Shown here: one piece after another, positions 1 to 9,381 of the stretch
How the letters are laid out: every line of letters begins with the position of its first letter
How positions within the stretch are numbered: the stretch's first letter is position 1
Source: Methylobacillus caricis
GTDB lineage: Bacteria > Pseudomonadota > Gammaproteobacteria > Burkholderiales > Methylophilaceae
DNA: 64,000 bases
Direction of reading: 5' to 3'
NCBI RefSeq assembly: GCF_020532705.1
Contig: NZ_JAJAVD010000001.1
Span: 124,001-188,000, forward strand
Notes under the pieces: model-generated
The model's database searches: none
What the model saw: only the letters and a program-made list of their open reading frames with translations
Told to the model about the DNA's origin: nothing
Translations under genes and position numbers: made by a program

Positions 1-1
1 G

Positions 2-364
2 CAAAGCTTCTGGGAAGGCGTGGATGTCAGGGGCGAGGCGCTTTCCGCGGTGATTATAGACAAGCTGCCGTTCGCACCTCCAGATGATCCGGTACTGTCT
101 GCGCGCATCGACAAGATGAATGCCGAAGGCAAGAATGCCTTCATGGAATATCAGTTGCCTTATGCCGTGATCACCCTGAAGCAGGGAGCCGGCAGGCTGA
201 TCCGTGACGAGGCGGACCGCGGCGTGCTCATGATCTGTGACCCGCGCTTGATCAGCAAGCCTTACGGGCGACGCATCTGGCAAAGCTTGCCGCCCATGCG
301 CCGGACGCGGGAGGTGGCAGATGTAGTAGAATTCTTTGCTTCAACTCCCACAGATCCTGCATGA
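2..364 (+). CDS. ATP-dependent helicase, DinG/YoaA family, C-terminal fragment
   Basis: The reading frame is already open at the left edge, so only about the last 120 residues are visible. They contain SFWEGVDVRGE, a typical superfamily 2 motif V region, and QGAGRLIRDEADRG, the motif VI arginine-finger segment (Q-x2-GRxIR) of XPD-like helicases, followed by the family's DPRL and YGRR. DinG/YoaA helicases are iron-sulfur ATPases acting in DNA repair. The Fe-S and Walker motifs lie outside the window, so DinG and YoaA cannot be told apart. The stop overlaps the tsaB start by four bases (ATGA), suggesting translational coupling. Confidence 0.85.
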   Translation, partial: QSFWEGVDVRGEALSAVIIDKLPFAPPDDPVLSARIDKMNAEGKNAFMEYQLPYAVITLKQGAGRLIRDEADRGVLMICDPRLISKPYGRRIWQSLPPMRRTREVADVVEFFASTPTDPA

Positions 365-1056
365 ATATTCTCGCCTTAGACACCTCTACTGAATATCTTT
401 CCCTGGCCTTGCTGCTGGACGGCAGGTTGATCCAGCGCGAAATGCTGGCGGGACAGAGCCATTCGCAGCGCATATTGCCATTGCTGCGCGAGCTCTTGGA
501 TGAGGCTGGTGTGGAGCTGAGCGATCTGGATGGCATTGCCTTTGGCGCAGGGCCAGGCTCTTTCACGGGTTTGCGCATTGGTTGCGGTGTAGCGCAAGGG
601 TTGGCGCTTGGTGCGGATTTGCCCGTGGTTGGTGTCAGCACCTTGTTGGCCCTAGCCGAGGATGCCCAAGGTGCTGACAAGGTGATCGCGTGCCTGGATG
701 CCCGTATGGGCGAGGTCTATCACGCGGCTTATATCAAGCAGGGAGCAGGATGGAAGGAGGTAGTCGCGCCCGGCTTATACAAGCCGGAAGATGTGCCTGC
801 TGTGGAAGGAAGCGGCTGGACAGGGGCAGGCAGCGGCTGGCAAAGCTATGCAGAGGCCCTGCAGCAGTGTTATGTAGGCCAGGCGGGCAACCTCCTGCCA
901 GAGGCCTATCCGCGTGCAGCCGCGATCGCGGCCCTGGCTTTGCCGGGATTCCTGGCGGGTGAAGGACGGATTGCGGATGAGGCGGCCCCCGTATATATCC
1001 GCAACAAGGTCGCCCTGAAAACCAGTGAACGCTTGGCCAAGGCGAACGCAGCATGA
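361..1056 (+). CDS. tsaB: tRNA threonylcarbamoyladenosine biosynthesis protein TsaB
   Basis: The 231-residue protein starts MNILALDTSTEYLSLAL, the ASKHA-fold phosphate-loop signature of TsaB, and carries FGAGPGSFTGLRIG near residues 60-75, which is diagnostic. TsaB is the scaffold that pairs with TsaD and TsaE in the cytoplasmic complex that transfers threonylcarbamoyl to A37 of ANN-decoding tRNAs. The length matches the family. It overlaps the genes on both sides by ATGA, and the tsaB-rimI order is common in proteobacteria. Function is assigned from the family. Confidence 0.95.
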   Translation: MNILALDTSTEYLSLALLLDGRLIQREMLAGQSHSQRILPLLRELLDEAGVELSDLDGIAFGAGPGSFTGLRIGCGVAQGLALGADLPVVGVSTLLALAEDAQGADKVIACLDARMGEVYHAAYIKQGAGWKEVVAPGLYKPEDVPAVEGSGWTGAGSGWQSYAEALQQCYVGQAGNLLPEAYPRAAAIAALALPGFLAGEGRIADEAAPVYIRNKVALKTSERLAKANAA

Positions 1057-1514
1057 ATGCCGTCCTCAATGTTAAAGCCAGCTTGCGCCCCATGCAGCAG
1101 CATGACCTGGATGAAGTGGCACGTATAGAGCCCACAATCTTTCCTTATCCCTGGACTCGCGGCAATTTCAGAGATTCGCTCGACTCGGGGTATAGCTGCT
1201 GGGTATATGAACAAAATGGTGAGGTATTCGGCTATGCCGTACTCATGATGGTGCTGGATGAAGCGCACCTGCTCAATATCAGCATAGCTGCGCCATGGCA
1301 GGGCAGGGGCTTGGGCCGGAGCCTGCTGCAGCACATGATGGATACCGCCCGCCGCCATGGCGCGCTCAATATGTTTCTCGAAGTGCGGCCTTCCAATATC
1401 TCGGCTATAAGCCTGTATGAAAGCATGGGGTTTAATGAAATGGCCATACGTCGCGGCTACTATCCGGCAAAACATGGCCGTGAAGATGCGGTATTGATGG
1501 GAGTCGCATTATGA
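1053..1514 (+). CDS. rimI: Ribosomal-protein-alanine N-acetyltransferase RimI
   Basis: A 153-residue GNAT-fold enzyme. The acetyl-CoA pyrophosphate loop is visible as QGRGLGRSLL near residue 85, followed by FLEVRPSNISAISLYESMGF, the conserved RimI C-terminal stretch. RimI acetylates the N-terminal alanine of ribosomal protein S18. The start overlaps the tsaB stop (ATGA) and the stop overlaps the next gene in the same way, so the three are probably one transcript. Confidence 0.93.
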   Translation: MNAVLNVKASLRPMQQHDLDEVARIEPTIFPYPWTRGNFRDSLDSGYSCWVYEQNGEVFGYAVLMMVLDEAHLLNISIAAPWQGRGLGRSLLQHMMDTARRHGALNMFLEVRPSNISAISLYESMGFNEMAIRRGYYPAKHGREDAVLMGVAL

Positions 1515-2467
1515 GCCTTGGCCGTGAAGACATGCTAAGGGAGCTGGAGCTGCTGCCGGTCTGGCATTTGCGCGTTCAGTCAGGAGAGCATCCTTCGCTG
1601 GCAGAGACGCCATCCCAGGCGCAGGTCCAAGAAGTGTCTTCAGCAGCCCAACAGCATGATGAGCCAGTACAGTCGGTGCAAGATGAGGTTGCCGAGCCTG
1701 CGCCTGCATTTAGTCAAGCTGATGATGCCCCTGTATTGCAGACGGAGTTTGCAGAAGAGGCCGGTATGCCGACAACTGAGCAGCTGGGATATTTTGATGA
1801 AGAATCCAGCACTTTCCCGGCAGCTTTAGCACCGCAGCCAGGGTTGCTGGAGCCGGTCAGGGACAGGCGCGCTGGCATTATGGAAATGAACTGGCAGGCA
1901 TTGCAAGCGGATGTGCCGACCTGTACTGCCTGCAGTCTTGCAGCCACGCGTACCCAGACAGTGTTTGGGGTAGGGGATCCCCACGCTGAATGGCTGTTTA
2001 TCGGCGAAGCGCCAGGCGCTGAAGAGGACAGGCGCGGCGAGCCTTTCGTTGGTCCGGCAGGCAAGTTGCTGGACAATATGCTGGCAGCAATTAAACTCAA
2101 GCGCGGCGAGAATGTCTATATCGCCAATGTACTGAAGTGCCGTCCCCCGGCCAACCGTGATCCGCAGGGTGAGGAGGTCGTCAAGTGCGACCCCTACCTC
2201 AAGCGCCAGGTGGAACTGATCAAGCCCAAGCTGATTGTGGCCCTGGGCAAGTTTGCCGCCCAGTCGCTGCTGGCAAGCCAAAGCAGCATTGCAGGATTGC
2301 GAGGCAGGCTGCATGACTTTCATGGGGTACCTGTGATCGTGACTTATCACCCGGCATACCTGCTGCGTAATTTGCCCGATAAGGCGCGGGCCTGGGATGA
2401 TTTGTGTTTTGCCCTTGATACCATGCGGGGCTTGCAATCAGCAGTGGCGACCCCATCTGTGGAATAG
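1511..2467 (+). CDS. Uracil-DNA glycosylase, family 4 (Fe-S type), with long N-terminal extension
   Basis: The 318-residue protein has a C-terminal catalytic domain (about residues 118-310) with [24 protein letters not shown] split over family motif 1, HPAYLLR as motif 2, and cysteines CTAC and C-x16-C (around NVLKC and EEVVKC) that fit the 4Fe-4S cluster of family 4 and 5 glycosylases. These excise uracil from DNA for base-excision repair. The first ~110 residues are Glu/Gln/Pro-rich, low in complexity and probably disordered; a conserved-domain start would be near the Met of MEMNWQAL. The tsaB-rimI-UDG arrangement is seen in many betaproteobacteria. Confidence 0.9.
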   Translation: MSLGREDMLRELELLPVWHLRVQSGEHPSLAETPSQAQVQEVSSAAQQHDEPVQSVQDEVAEPAPAFSQADDAPVLQTEFAEEAGMPTTEQLGYFDEESSTFPAALAPQPGLLEPVRDRRAGIMEMNWQALQADVPTCTACSLAATRTQTVFGVGDPHAEWLFIGEAPGAEEDRRGEPFVGPAGKLLDNMLAAIKLKRGENVYIANVLKCRPPANRDPQGEEVVKCDPYLKRQVELIKPKLIVALGKFAAQSLLASQSSIAGLRGRLHDFHGVPVIVTYHPAYLLRNLPDKARAWDDLCFALDTMRGLQSAVATPSVE

Positions 2468-2529
2468 ATTTTGGTTTGCCAGGCGACTGGTGAACCTGTT
2501 GACTGAATTTACTCGCTAGGAGAGAAAAA

Positions 2530-3123
2530 ATGCAAAAAATCTGGTTGAAGCTGACAGCCTTGCTGATGGTGCTGACACTGAGCGGCTGCGGCTATAACAC
2601 ATTCCAGACCCTTGATGAACAGGTCAAGGCAGACTGGTCGGAAGTACTTAACCAGTATCAGCGCCGTGCCGATCTCGTGCCCAATCTGGTGAATACCGTC
2701 AAGGGATATGCCTCGCATGAACAGGAAGTGCTTACTCAGGTGGCTGATGCGCGCTCCAGGGTGGGCAGCATCCAGGCAACGCCCGAGTTGCTGAACGATG
2801 AGCAGGCCTTTGCACGCTTCCAAGCCGCGCAGGGCCAGATGACTTCTGCATTGTCGCGCCTGATGGCGGTGGCGGAAAACTATCCGCAATTGAAGGCTGA
2901 TGCCAATTTCCGCGATTTGCAGGCCCAGCTGGAAGGCACAGAAAACCGCGTGACCGTGGCACGCAACCGCTACATCAAGTCGGTACAGGCCTATAACACT
3001 GCCATTCGCCAGTTCCCGAATAATATGACAGCCAAGCTGTTTGACTATAAGACCAAGCCAAACTTCTCGGTGGAAAACGAGAGCGAAATTTCCAAGGCGC
3101 CCGCCGTCAGTTTTGATAAATAA
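2530..3123 (+). CDS. LemA family protein
   Basis: The 197-residue product has a signal or lipoprotein leader (TALLMVLTLSGCGYN, lipobox LSGC at about residues 18-21) and the LemA core, including QYQRRADLVPNLVNTVKGYA and RFQAAQGQMTSALSRLMAVAENYP. LemA proteins are alpha-helical envelope proteins of poorly defined role that almost always neighbour TPM-domain proteins, as here. A GGAGAG Shine-Dalgarno lies 5-6 bases before the ATG. It heads a three-gene cluster with the next two genes. Confidence 0.9.
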   Translation: MQKIWLKLTALLMVLTLSGCGYNTFQTLDEQVKADWSEVLNQYQRRADLVPNLVNTVKGYASHEQEVLTQVADARSRVGSIQATPELLNDEQAFARFQAAQGQMTSALSRLMAVAENYPQLKADANFRDLQAQLEGTENRVTVARNRYIKSVQAYNTAIRQFPNNMTAKLFDYKTKPNFSVENESEISKAPAVSFDK

Positions 3124-3999
3124 GTGGAAAGACCAACCAGTTTGATCAAGACACTTTCCGGTAAGGTTAGCGCGTTCATCCTGTTGCTGGGCTTGGCGTT
3201 TGCCAGCCTGGCGCAGGCGGCGGATGAGGTTGCCATCCCTGATCTGCAGCATCGAGTGACTGACCTCACCAATACGCTCAGCCCTGAGCAGCAGTCAGCG
3301 CTTGAGTCCCGTCTGGCACAGTTTGAGCAGGAAAAAGGCAGCCAGATTGTGGTGCTGATTGTTCCTACTACGCAACCTGAGGTGATAGAGCAATATTCAC
3401 TACGGGTGGCGGAAGCCTGGAAGCTGGGGCGCGGCAAGGTTGATGACGGCGTGCTGGTACTGGTGGCCAAGGATGACAGGAAAATGCGCATTGAGGTTGG
3501 GTATGGTCTTGAAGGCGCGGTGCCGGATGTGATTGCAAAGCGCATTGTTTCTGACGTGATGGCGCCTGCGTTCCGCCAGGGGGATTTTTATACCGGTATC
3601 AATAATGCGCTGGACTACCTGACGCGCCTTATTTCCGGTGAAGGACTGCCTGCGCCTCCTAAGCAAGGCGGACAGGGGACAGGCGGCTTTGGTGAAATGC
3701 TGCCATTGCTGCTGTTTGGCGGCCTCATTCTGGGCGGAGTACTGCGCGCCATCTTCGGTAATTTCCTTGGAGGTTCCATCAATGCCGGTTTGGTGGGCGT
3801 CGCTGTCATGGCGCTGGGTGGAGGCATGCTGTTTGCCATTGTGCTGGCAGTTGTGGCGTTTTTTATCACCCTGATGGGTGGACTGGCTATTCCTGGCGGC
3901 GGTTATGGAAGAGGATTTGGCGGCGGAAGCGGCTGGGGCGGCGGCTTTTCTGGCGGCGGTGGTGGTTTTGGGGGAGGTGGCGCCTCAGGCGATTGGTGA
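3124..3999 (+). CDS. TPM-domain (YgcG-type) membrane protein
   Basis: The 291-residue protein has a signal peptide ending near AQA (residues 30-32), a TPM domain (about 40-165, including YGLEGAVPDVIAKRI), two or three hydrophobic segments (about 195-255) and a glycine-rich tail ending GGASGDW. This layout is typical of the LemA partner family. Homologues have been linked to phosphatase activity or photosystem repair in plants; the bacterial role is unclear. The GTG at 3124 directly follows the lemA stop; a TTG at 3142 is an alternative start that keeps the signal peptide. Confidence 0.85.
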   Translation: MERPTSLIKTLSGKVSAFILLLGLAFASLAQAADEVAIPDLQHRVTDLTNTLSPEQQSALESRLAQFEQEKGSQIVVLIVPTTQPEVIEQYSLRVAEAWKLGRGKVDDGVLVLVAKDDRKMRIEVGYGLEGAVPDVIAKRIVSDVMAPAFRQGDFYTGINNALDYLTRLISGEGLPAPPKQGGQGTGGFGEMLPLLLFGGLILGGVLRAIFGNFLGGSINAGLVGVAVMALGGGMLFAIVLAVVAFFITLMGGLAIPGGGYGRGFGGGSGWGGGFSGGGGGFGGGGASGDW

Positions 4000-4002
4000 A
4001 TC

Positions 4003-4512
4003 ATGAAGAAGCGTCATCCCATATTGAGATTTTTTAGTCATTTGTTCAGCACGCCCTGGCATGTGCGCAGGCATTTTCCCAAATCTGCCCTGCATCATAT
4101 CGAACAGGCGATTACTACCAGCGAGTCGACCCACAGCGGCGAAATACGGTTTGTCGTAGAAGGGGACCTGCACCCTCTGGATATCCTGCGCGGGGTGACG
4201 CCTCGTCAACGTGCCATCACCTTGTTTTCACAACTGGGCATTTGGGACACCGAGCAGAATAATGGGGTCCTGATTTACCTGTTGTTGGCAGACCATGATG
4301 TCGAAATTCTGGCGGATAGGGGCATTAACCGCCACCTCGGCCCGCAAGGCTGGGAATCCATTTGCAAGGCAATGGAGGCACGGTTCAGGCAGGGCAAGTT
4401 TGAAGAGGGCGTGATTTACGGCATCACTGAAATCGGTAAATCATTGCAACAGCATTTCCCCTCGGCTGGTGAGGGCAAAAACGAATTGTCGAACAGGCCG
4501 ATAGTCCTCTGA
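4003..4512 (+). CDS. Small TPM-domain protein
   Basis: The 169-residue protein follows its TPM paralogue after 3 bases. It contains a shorter TPM-like domain (AITTSESTHSGEIRFVVEG, then LLADHDVEILADRGINRHLG) without a signal peptide or the glycine-rich tail. LemA, long TPM and short TPM proteins commonly form a conserved trio in proteobacteria. Its function is unknown. An inverted repeat follows the stop (4520-4563). Confidence 0.82.
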   Translation: MKKRHPILRFFSHLFSTPWHVRRHFPKSALHHIEQAITTSESTHSGEIRFVVEGDLHPLDILRGVTPRQRAITLFSQLGIWDTEQNNGVLIYLLLADHDVEILADRGINRHLGPQGWESICKAMEARFRQGKFEEGVIYGITEIGKSLQQHFPSAGEGKNELSNRPIVL

Positions 4513-4519
4513 TATAGAA

Positions 4520-4563
4520 GGTATGGCAATGTGCACATGCACCATGCAGTGCACATTGATACC
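4520..4563. repeat. Inverted repeat between convergent genes
   Basis: Left arm GGTAT-GG-CAATGTGCAC (4520-4536) and right arm GTGCACATTGATACC (4549-4563) pair over 10 contiguous bases plus 5 outer bases, with a 12-base loop that is itself partly self-complementary. It lies between the ends of two convergent genes and may end transcription both ways, but there is no T-run. Confidence 0.5.
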
Positions 4564-4611
4564 ATGGCGTGAGCGGATGTGTGAACAGTATCCACACGCC
4601 TTCAGTACCTT

Positions 4612-5142
4612 TTATGTGTAATTCAGGACTTCGCCGCGCAGCGTATAGCTGGCCACCCGGCAAGCTTCCACGATGGGTCGCCAGGAGCGGCCATATATCT
4701 CGCTACATGGGACATGGTCGATATGATGCTTCATGTCGGCTGGCTCCGGAGCCAGCAATTCATTGGCAGCTTCCAGCTGCGAAAAGATGATCATCACCTG
4801 TTCTACCGCCGTAATAGTGCCAAGGTTGTGGATGGGGATGGCATGCAAGGCCATTTCCAGCCGTCCCAGCTTGCTGCGGTTGAAGTCGCGCATTATCCGT
4901 GTTTCATTTTTTAGTGGATTGCTACGCAACTGTTCAATGTTATGCAGAGTCAGATAGATATCGTAGGCGATTTTATGCGTCACTGACATCAGGCGTTTGG
5001 AATAACCACGTTGTTCCATGCGTCTGCGGTTGGTATCTACATGGTTTTGCCACGCGGAAATGCCGATAGCGGCCAGGATTGCAACTATCGAGCCTATTGC
5101 CTGTACCCAGGCGGCCCATTCGGTACTGGTGATTTGGGTCAT
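4612..5142 (-). CDS. Hypothetical membrane-anchored protein
   Basis: A 176-residue protein of unknown function. One N-terminal transmembrane segment (AWVQAIGSIVAILAAIGISAW, about residues 11-31) is followed by a basic stretch (NRRRMEQRGYSKR) and a mostly helical soluble domain. This resembles small single-span proteins with a C-terminal cytoplasmic domain found scattered in proteobacteria. It is transcribed towards the TPM cluster and is alone on its strand here. It is probably a real gene because the coding frame is long and the N-terminal topology is coherent. Confidence 0.65.
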   Translation of the reverse strand: MTQITSTEWAAWVQAIGSIVAILAAIGISAWQNHVDTNRRRMEQRGYSKRLMSVTHKIAYDIYLTLHNIEQLRSNPLKNETRIMRDFNRSKLGRLEMALHAIPIHNLGTITAVEQVMIIFSQLEAANELLAPEPADMKHHIDHVPCSEIYGRSWRPIVEACRVASYTLRGEVLNYT

Positions 5143-5409
5143 ATGCTTGCGGATGAAACGTCATTAAATTGATCTGGAAAACAAAGTTGGGTCATTTTGC
5201 GGTCAATCATGTCTATGCGGTTTTCATAATCCTTGCGGGAATAAGGTTATAACAGTTTTTCATCATTGTGGGTAAAGCATCAAAAGGCAACTGGAATGGA
5301 CTTTGCTCAATTTTTTGCAGATGAGTAAAAAAAGATGACTTGTACCTCAGTTTTAACGGCAGCGTGACGATATATTTAATATGGATTTATTCCAGAGAGG
5401 GGCGTCAAG

Positions 5410-5817
5410 ATGAAAGCCTTGTTCAAGGGTAATGTAATTCAAGGGGTGCGGCTGGTAGGTGTCTATGAAGATGAAGACGTCGCCGCGATTGAAGCCTATA
5501 TGGCTGAGCAGTTCGGGCAGGTGCTGCCGAATGGTGAGAAGCAGTTCTACCAGTTCATAGACCTGATCCCCTCTTCCCAGGCCGCACAGTATGGTGAGAT
5601 ACCGCCGGCATCAAGAAACATACTGGTTTCCGGTAGCCTTACACGCGGCATTGTGGCACGCGGCCCTTTCCCTGCGCGCTCTATTGCCTTGGGATATGCG
5701 GTCAATCTCAGTTTTGGTCATACGGCCAATTATTACGTAGTGGACCTGGAGCCAGAGTTTGCTGAGCTGCGAGACAAGCTTTATGCATTGGGGCACACGC
5801 CTGCGACGGTTGCCTGA
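5410..5817 (+). CDS. Hypothetical protein
   Basis: A 135-residue cytoplasmic-looking protein with no recognised motif. The N-terminus (MKALFKGNVIQGVRLVGVYEDEDVAAIEAYM) alternates strand and helix and looks like a small alpha/beta domain. AGAGAGG-like purines (5395-5401) stand 8 bases before the ATG and serve as Shine-Dalgarno. It ends about 80 bases before proS, with which it may be transcribed. The 267 bases upstream (5143-5409) hold no gene. Confidence 0.65.
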   Translation: MKALFKGNVIQGVRLVGVYEDEDVAAIEAYMAEQFGQVLPNGEKQFYQFIDLIPSSQAAQYGEIPPASRNILVSGSLTRGIVARGPFPARSIALGYAVNLSFGHTANYYVVDLEPEFAELRDKLYALGHTPATVA

Positions 5818-5895
5818 GTATTGTTCAGGCTGACGCGGGGCACGTTTCACTATAAAATCCGCAGCATCCAAGATTTTAAAGAACGAATCCAAGAC

Positions 5896-7629
5896 ATGCG
5901 TGCGTCACAGTTTTTCATAGCAACACAAAAAGAAGCGCCACAAGAAGCCGAGCTTGCCAGCCATAGGCTGATGCTGCGAGCCGGCCTGATCAAACGGCTG
6001 GGCTCGGGCCTTTACACCTGGATGCCCCTGGGCTTGCGCGTTTTGCGCAAGGTAGAGGCGATCGTGCGCGAGGAAATGAATCGCGCCGGGGCGCTAGAGC
6101 TTCTGATGCCTGCGGTGCAACCCAAGGAGTTGTGGGAAGAAACCGGTCGCTGGGCGGTATTTGGCCCCCAGATGCTCAAGATTCGTGACCGCCACGAGCG
6201 TGATTTCTGCTTCGGGCCAACGCATGAAGAAGTGATCACCGACATTGCGCGTCGTGAAATCCGCTCCTATAAGCAACTGCCGCTCAACTTCTACCAGGTC
6301 CAGACCAAGTTCCGTGATGAGATCCGCCCCCGTTTCGGCGTGATGCGCGCGCGCGAATTCATGATGAAGGATGCTTACTCCTTCCATACCAGCCTGGAAT
6401 CCCTGGAGCAGACATACCAGACCATGTACCAGGCTTACAGCAATGTATTCAACCGCCTTGGCCTGAAGTTCCGTGCCGTGCGTGCCGATACTGGCGCAAT
6501 AGGTGGCGACGGATCGCATGAGTTCCATGTGCTGGCTGATTCTGGCGAGGATGCGTTGGCGTATAGCGAAGATTCTGATTTCGCAGCCAATGTGGAGCTG
6601 GCAGAGGCGCTGGCGCCTGCGCAGGCACGCGCTGCCGCGACAGAAACCCTGCACGAGGTGGATACGCCCAGGCAGACCAGTTGTGAGGATGTGGCGGCTC
6701 TACTCGGCATTACGCTACAGCAGACTGTGAAGTCCATAGCCCTGATTGCTACAGGTGCGGAAGGTGCTACCCAGTTCTACCTGTTACTGTTGCGTGGAGA
6801 CCATACGCTGAATGAAATCAAGGCCGCCAAGGTGTCCGGCCTGGAGAACTTCCGTTTCGCTTCCGAGCAGGAAATCCGAGACCATCTCAACTGCCCGCCC
6901 GGATTTATCGGCCCGGTCGCAGTTTCCGATAAGGTCAAGATAGTTGCCGACCGCTCTGTAGCCGTCATGAGTGATTTTGTTTGCGGCGCCAATAAGCCCA
7001 AGCTCCACCTGGCTGGCGTCAATTTTGGCCGTGACTTGCCGGAGCCCTTGGTAGTGGCTGACATCCGTAATGTGGTGGCTGGCGATCCGAGCCCGGATGG
7101 CAAGGGCGCCATCAATCTTTGTCGCGGCATTGAAGTTGGCCATATCTTCCAGTTGCGTACAAAGTATGCGGCGGCAATGGACGCAACTTACCTGGATGAG
7201 AACGGCCAGAAACAAGTGATGGAAATGGGTTGTTACGGCATAGGGGTTTCACGCATTGTCGGCGCTGCGATCGAGCAGGGCAATGACGAGCGCGGCATTA
7301 TCTTCCCCAAGGCGATGGCTCCTTTTGAGGTGGTGATTGCACCTATCGGTTTTGATAAGAGTGAGGCCGTGCAGGCAGCAGCGCAGGCATTGTATGCCGA
7401 GCTGCGGGCTGCAGGCGTGGATGTCTTGTTGGATGACCGGAGGGAGCGCCCCGGCGTGATGTTTGCCGATATGGAACTGATCGGCATTCCGCATCGCATC
7501 GTGATTGGCGACCGTGGCCTCAAGGATGGACTGGTTGAGTACCAGGCGCGTACTGATGCTGCAGCCCAGAATATTGGGCTGGCAGAGATTATCGGCGTGG
7601 TTAAGCAGGCATTGCAAACGGCCCAATGA
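5896..7629 (+). CDS. proS: Prolyl-tRNA synthetase (bacterial type, with editing domain)
   Basis: The 577-residue class II synthetase charges tRNA-Pro with proline. It starts [20 protein letters not shown], which aligns with the family start; the frame is open for 25 codons further upstream, but that stretch does not look like ProS. Motif 2 ([26 protein letters not shown]), the inserted INS editing domain (about 230-390) and motif 3 ([17 protein letters not shown]) are all visible, followed by the anticodon-binding domain. The stop overlaps the next gene by four bases. Confidence 0.97.
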   Translation: MRASQFFIATQKEAPQEAELASHRLMLRAGLIKRLGSGLYTWMPLGLRVLRKVEAIVREEMNRAGALELLMPAVQPKELWEETGRWAVFGPQMLKIRDRHERDFCFGPTHEEVITDIARREIRSYKQLPLNFYQVQTKFRDEIRPRFGVMRAREFMMKDAYSFHTSLESLEQTYQTMYQAYSNVFNRLGLKFRAVRADTGAIGGDGSHEFHVLADSGEDALAYSEDSDFAANVELAEALAPAQARAAATETLHEVDTPRQTSCEDVAALLGITLQQTVKSIALIATGAEGATQFYLLLLRGDHTLNEIKAAKVSGLENFRFASEQEIRDHLNCPPGFIGPVAVSDKVKIVADRSVAVMSDFVCGANKPKLHLAGVNFGRDLPEPLVVADIRNVVAGDPSPDGKGAINLCRGIEVGHIFQLRTKYAAAMDATYLDENGQKQVMEMGCYGIGVSRIVGAAIEQGNDERGIIFPKAMAPFEVVIAPIGFDKSEAVQAAAQALYAELRAAGVDVLLDDRRERPGVMFADMELIGIPHRIVIGDRGLKDGLVEYQARTDAAAQNIGLAEIIGVVKQALQTAQ

Positions 7630-8255
7630 ATAAGGCGGTCAACTTCCTTCTTGCCTGCTTGCTACTTGTGAATGCGGGTAGCGTGATGGCTGGCGCACAA
7701 AGGGAAGAGCCGCTTTCAAACAGTGTCAGGGCACTGATGCAGCGCTCAATCAGCGATAGTGCGGCACCGCGCATGGTATTTGCCAGTGAGGCTGAAGGCC
7801 AGGATTGGCTCAATGCCATGTCGGCACGATTGGCAAAGCGCATCCCTGACGACAGGTTTCGTGAGGATTTTCTGCGGACCGTCAATTATGAAGCCACTCG
7901 CGCCGGGTTGGACCCCCAATTGGTTTTGGCATTGATCCAGGTCGAGAGTGCTTTCAATAAATACGCAGTTTCTTCAGTCGGCGCCCGGGGGTATATGCAG
8001 GTCATGCCGTTCTGGGTCAAGAGCATAGGTTCCAGCGAGCATAACCTGTTTCACTTGCGCCTCAACCTGCGTTACGGCTGCACGATACTGCGCCATTATC
8101 TTGATGTGGAAAAAGGTGATCTTTACCGTGCACTGGGCCGCTATAACGGTAGCCTTGGGCAGCCGCAATACCCCAACCTGGTGGTAGGCGCCTGGCGCAA
8201 GTCCTGGACCTATCGGCCGCCGTTGAGGCCAGTCAGTGAAGCGGCACTGAAGTAG
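7626..8255 (+). CDS. Lytic murein transglycosylase, SLT domain
   Basis: The 209-residue protein has a signal peptide (cleavage near VMAGAQ) and a C-terminal SLT/goose-lysozyme-like domain: [26 protein letters not shown] contains the catalytic glutamate of the E-S-x-F-x-x-x-A-x-S-x-x-G-A-x-G-x-M-Q-x-M pattern, and [15 protein letters not shown] follows. Such enzymes cut the MurNAc-GlcNAc bond in periplasmic peptidoglycan with 1,6-anhydro formation. It is translationally coupled to proS, an arrangement known in other betaproteobacteria. Confidence 0.92.
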   Translation: MNKAVNFLLACLLLVNAGSVMAGAQREEPLSNSVRALMQRSISDSAAPRMVFASEAEGQDWLNAMSARLAKRIPDDRFREDFLRTVNYEATRAGLDPQLVLALIQVESAFNKYAVSSVGARGYMQVMPFWVKSIGSSEHNLFHLRLNLRYGCTILRHYLDVEKGDLYRALGRYNGSLGQPQYPNLVVGAWRKSWTYRPPLRPVSEAALK

Positions 8256-8259
8256 TGCG

Positions 8260-9381
8260 ATGGCCGGAATCTCGGTGACCCAGGGCCAGCACCTGCTGGT
8301 TTACATTTCCGGGCATGGCTATGGACATGTGGCACAAGTGGCCCCGGTTCTCAATCAGCTGGCTTTATTGGCCCCTGCTACCAGATTGACTATTTGTAGT
8401 GCAGTTCCCGAACAATTCCTCAGATCACGCATATTTGCCAGATTTGACTATATTCAGAGAGTTGCTGATTTCGGCATGTTGATGCAGTCTGCCCTTGAGG
8501 TGGACACGGATGCCAGTGTGGATGCCTATCTGGAGTTTCACGCTGACTGGGACCGGAAGGTGGCTCAGGAGGTGGCCTGGATAGAAATGCTTGAGCCGGA
8601 TGCCATTCTCAGCAATGTGGCTTATTTGCCATTGGCTGCAGCTAGGCAGTTAGGGATTACAGCGTTTGCCATATGTTCGCTTAATTGGGCGGATGTGCTG
8701 CAACACTACGCAGGGAATAGGCCGCAAATCCAGGCAGTATTGCAACAGATACGACATGCGTATGCCGGTGTGCACACATTCTTGCGCACCACGCCTGCCA
8801 TGACCATGCCCTGGCTTGCCCAGTGCCATGAGTGTGGTCCTGTGGCTGATCTGGCCAGTCCGCAGCGCGCTCGTATATTCAATACACTGAACCTCAGTCA
8901 ACACACCCGGCAGCACCTGGTGTTGGTGAGCATGGGGGGAATCAGTACCGATATCCGTCCGGATCATTTTCCTGCCCTGGAAAATGTCCAGTGGTTATTG
9001 CCGGAAAATTGGTTGCGTGGCCTGCAGCGCAAGGATTTTCATGTCACGGAAAGCCTGGGAGAGAATTTTTCCGACATCCTGGCCAGTTGCGACCTGGTGC
9101 TCACCAAGCCTGGATATGGCACCTTTGTCGAGGCTGCCTGTCATGGCGTGCCAGTGCTGTATGTTGAGCGGGATGGCTGGCCAGAGCAGGATTGCCTGAT
9201 TACCTGGCTGCAGCAGCATGGACTATGCCGTCAATTATTGGAGCAGGCTTTGCTGAAAGGGGATTTTGCTGCGGAGCTACAGCACTTGCTGGCATTGCCC
9301 AAGCCAACCCCAGTGGAAGCCACCGGCAATCAAGAAGCAGCGCGTTTTATCATCGCCAATACCGGTCTGGCTGATACTTAA
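8260..9381 (+). CDS. Glycosyltransferase, GT-B fold (GT28/MurG-like)
   Basis: The 373-residue protein opens with LLVYISGHGYGHVAQVAPVL, a glycine/histidine loop like the N-terminal motif of GT-B enzymes. The C-terminal half has ILASCDLVLTKPGYGTFVEA followed by HGVPVLYVERDGWPEQ, the nucleotide-sugar binding region of MurG-like enzymes. It has no signal peptide. The donor and acceptor cannot be read from the sequence, and no polysaccharide genes adjoin it. It follows the transglycosylase after 4 bases and converges with the phosphate transporter, overlapping it by 4 bases. Confidence 0.75.
   Translation: MAGISVTQGQHLLVYISGHGYGHVAQVAPVLNQLALLAPATRLTICSAVPEQFLRSRIFARFDYIQRVADFGMLMQSALEVDTDASVDAYLEFHADWDRKVAQEVAWIEMLEPDAILSNVAYLPLAAARQLGITAFAICSLNWADVLQHYAGNRPQIQAVLQQIRHAYAGVHTFLRTTPAMTMPWLAQCHECGPVADLASPQRARIFNTLNLSQHTRQHLVLVSMGGISTDIRPDHFPALENVQWLLPENWLRGLQRKDFHVTESLGENFSDILASCDLVLTKPGYGTFVEAACHGVPVLYVERDGWPEQDCLITWLQQHGLCRQLLEQALLKGDFAAELQHLLALPKPTPVEATGNQEAARFIIANTGLADT

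Noticed and set aside
4520-4563. Rho-independent terminator
   Set aside because: The stem is good but no T-run follows on either strand, so it is listed only as an inverted repeat.
5821-5895. 25-codon extension of proS
   Set aside because: The residues do not resemble ProS and the ATG at 5896 aligns with the family start.
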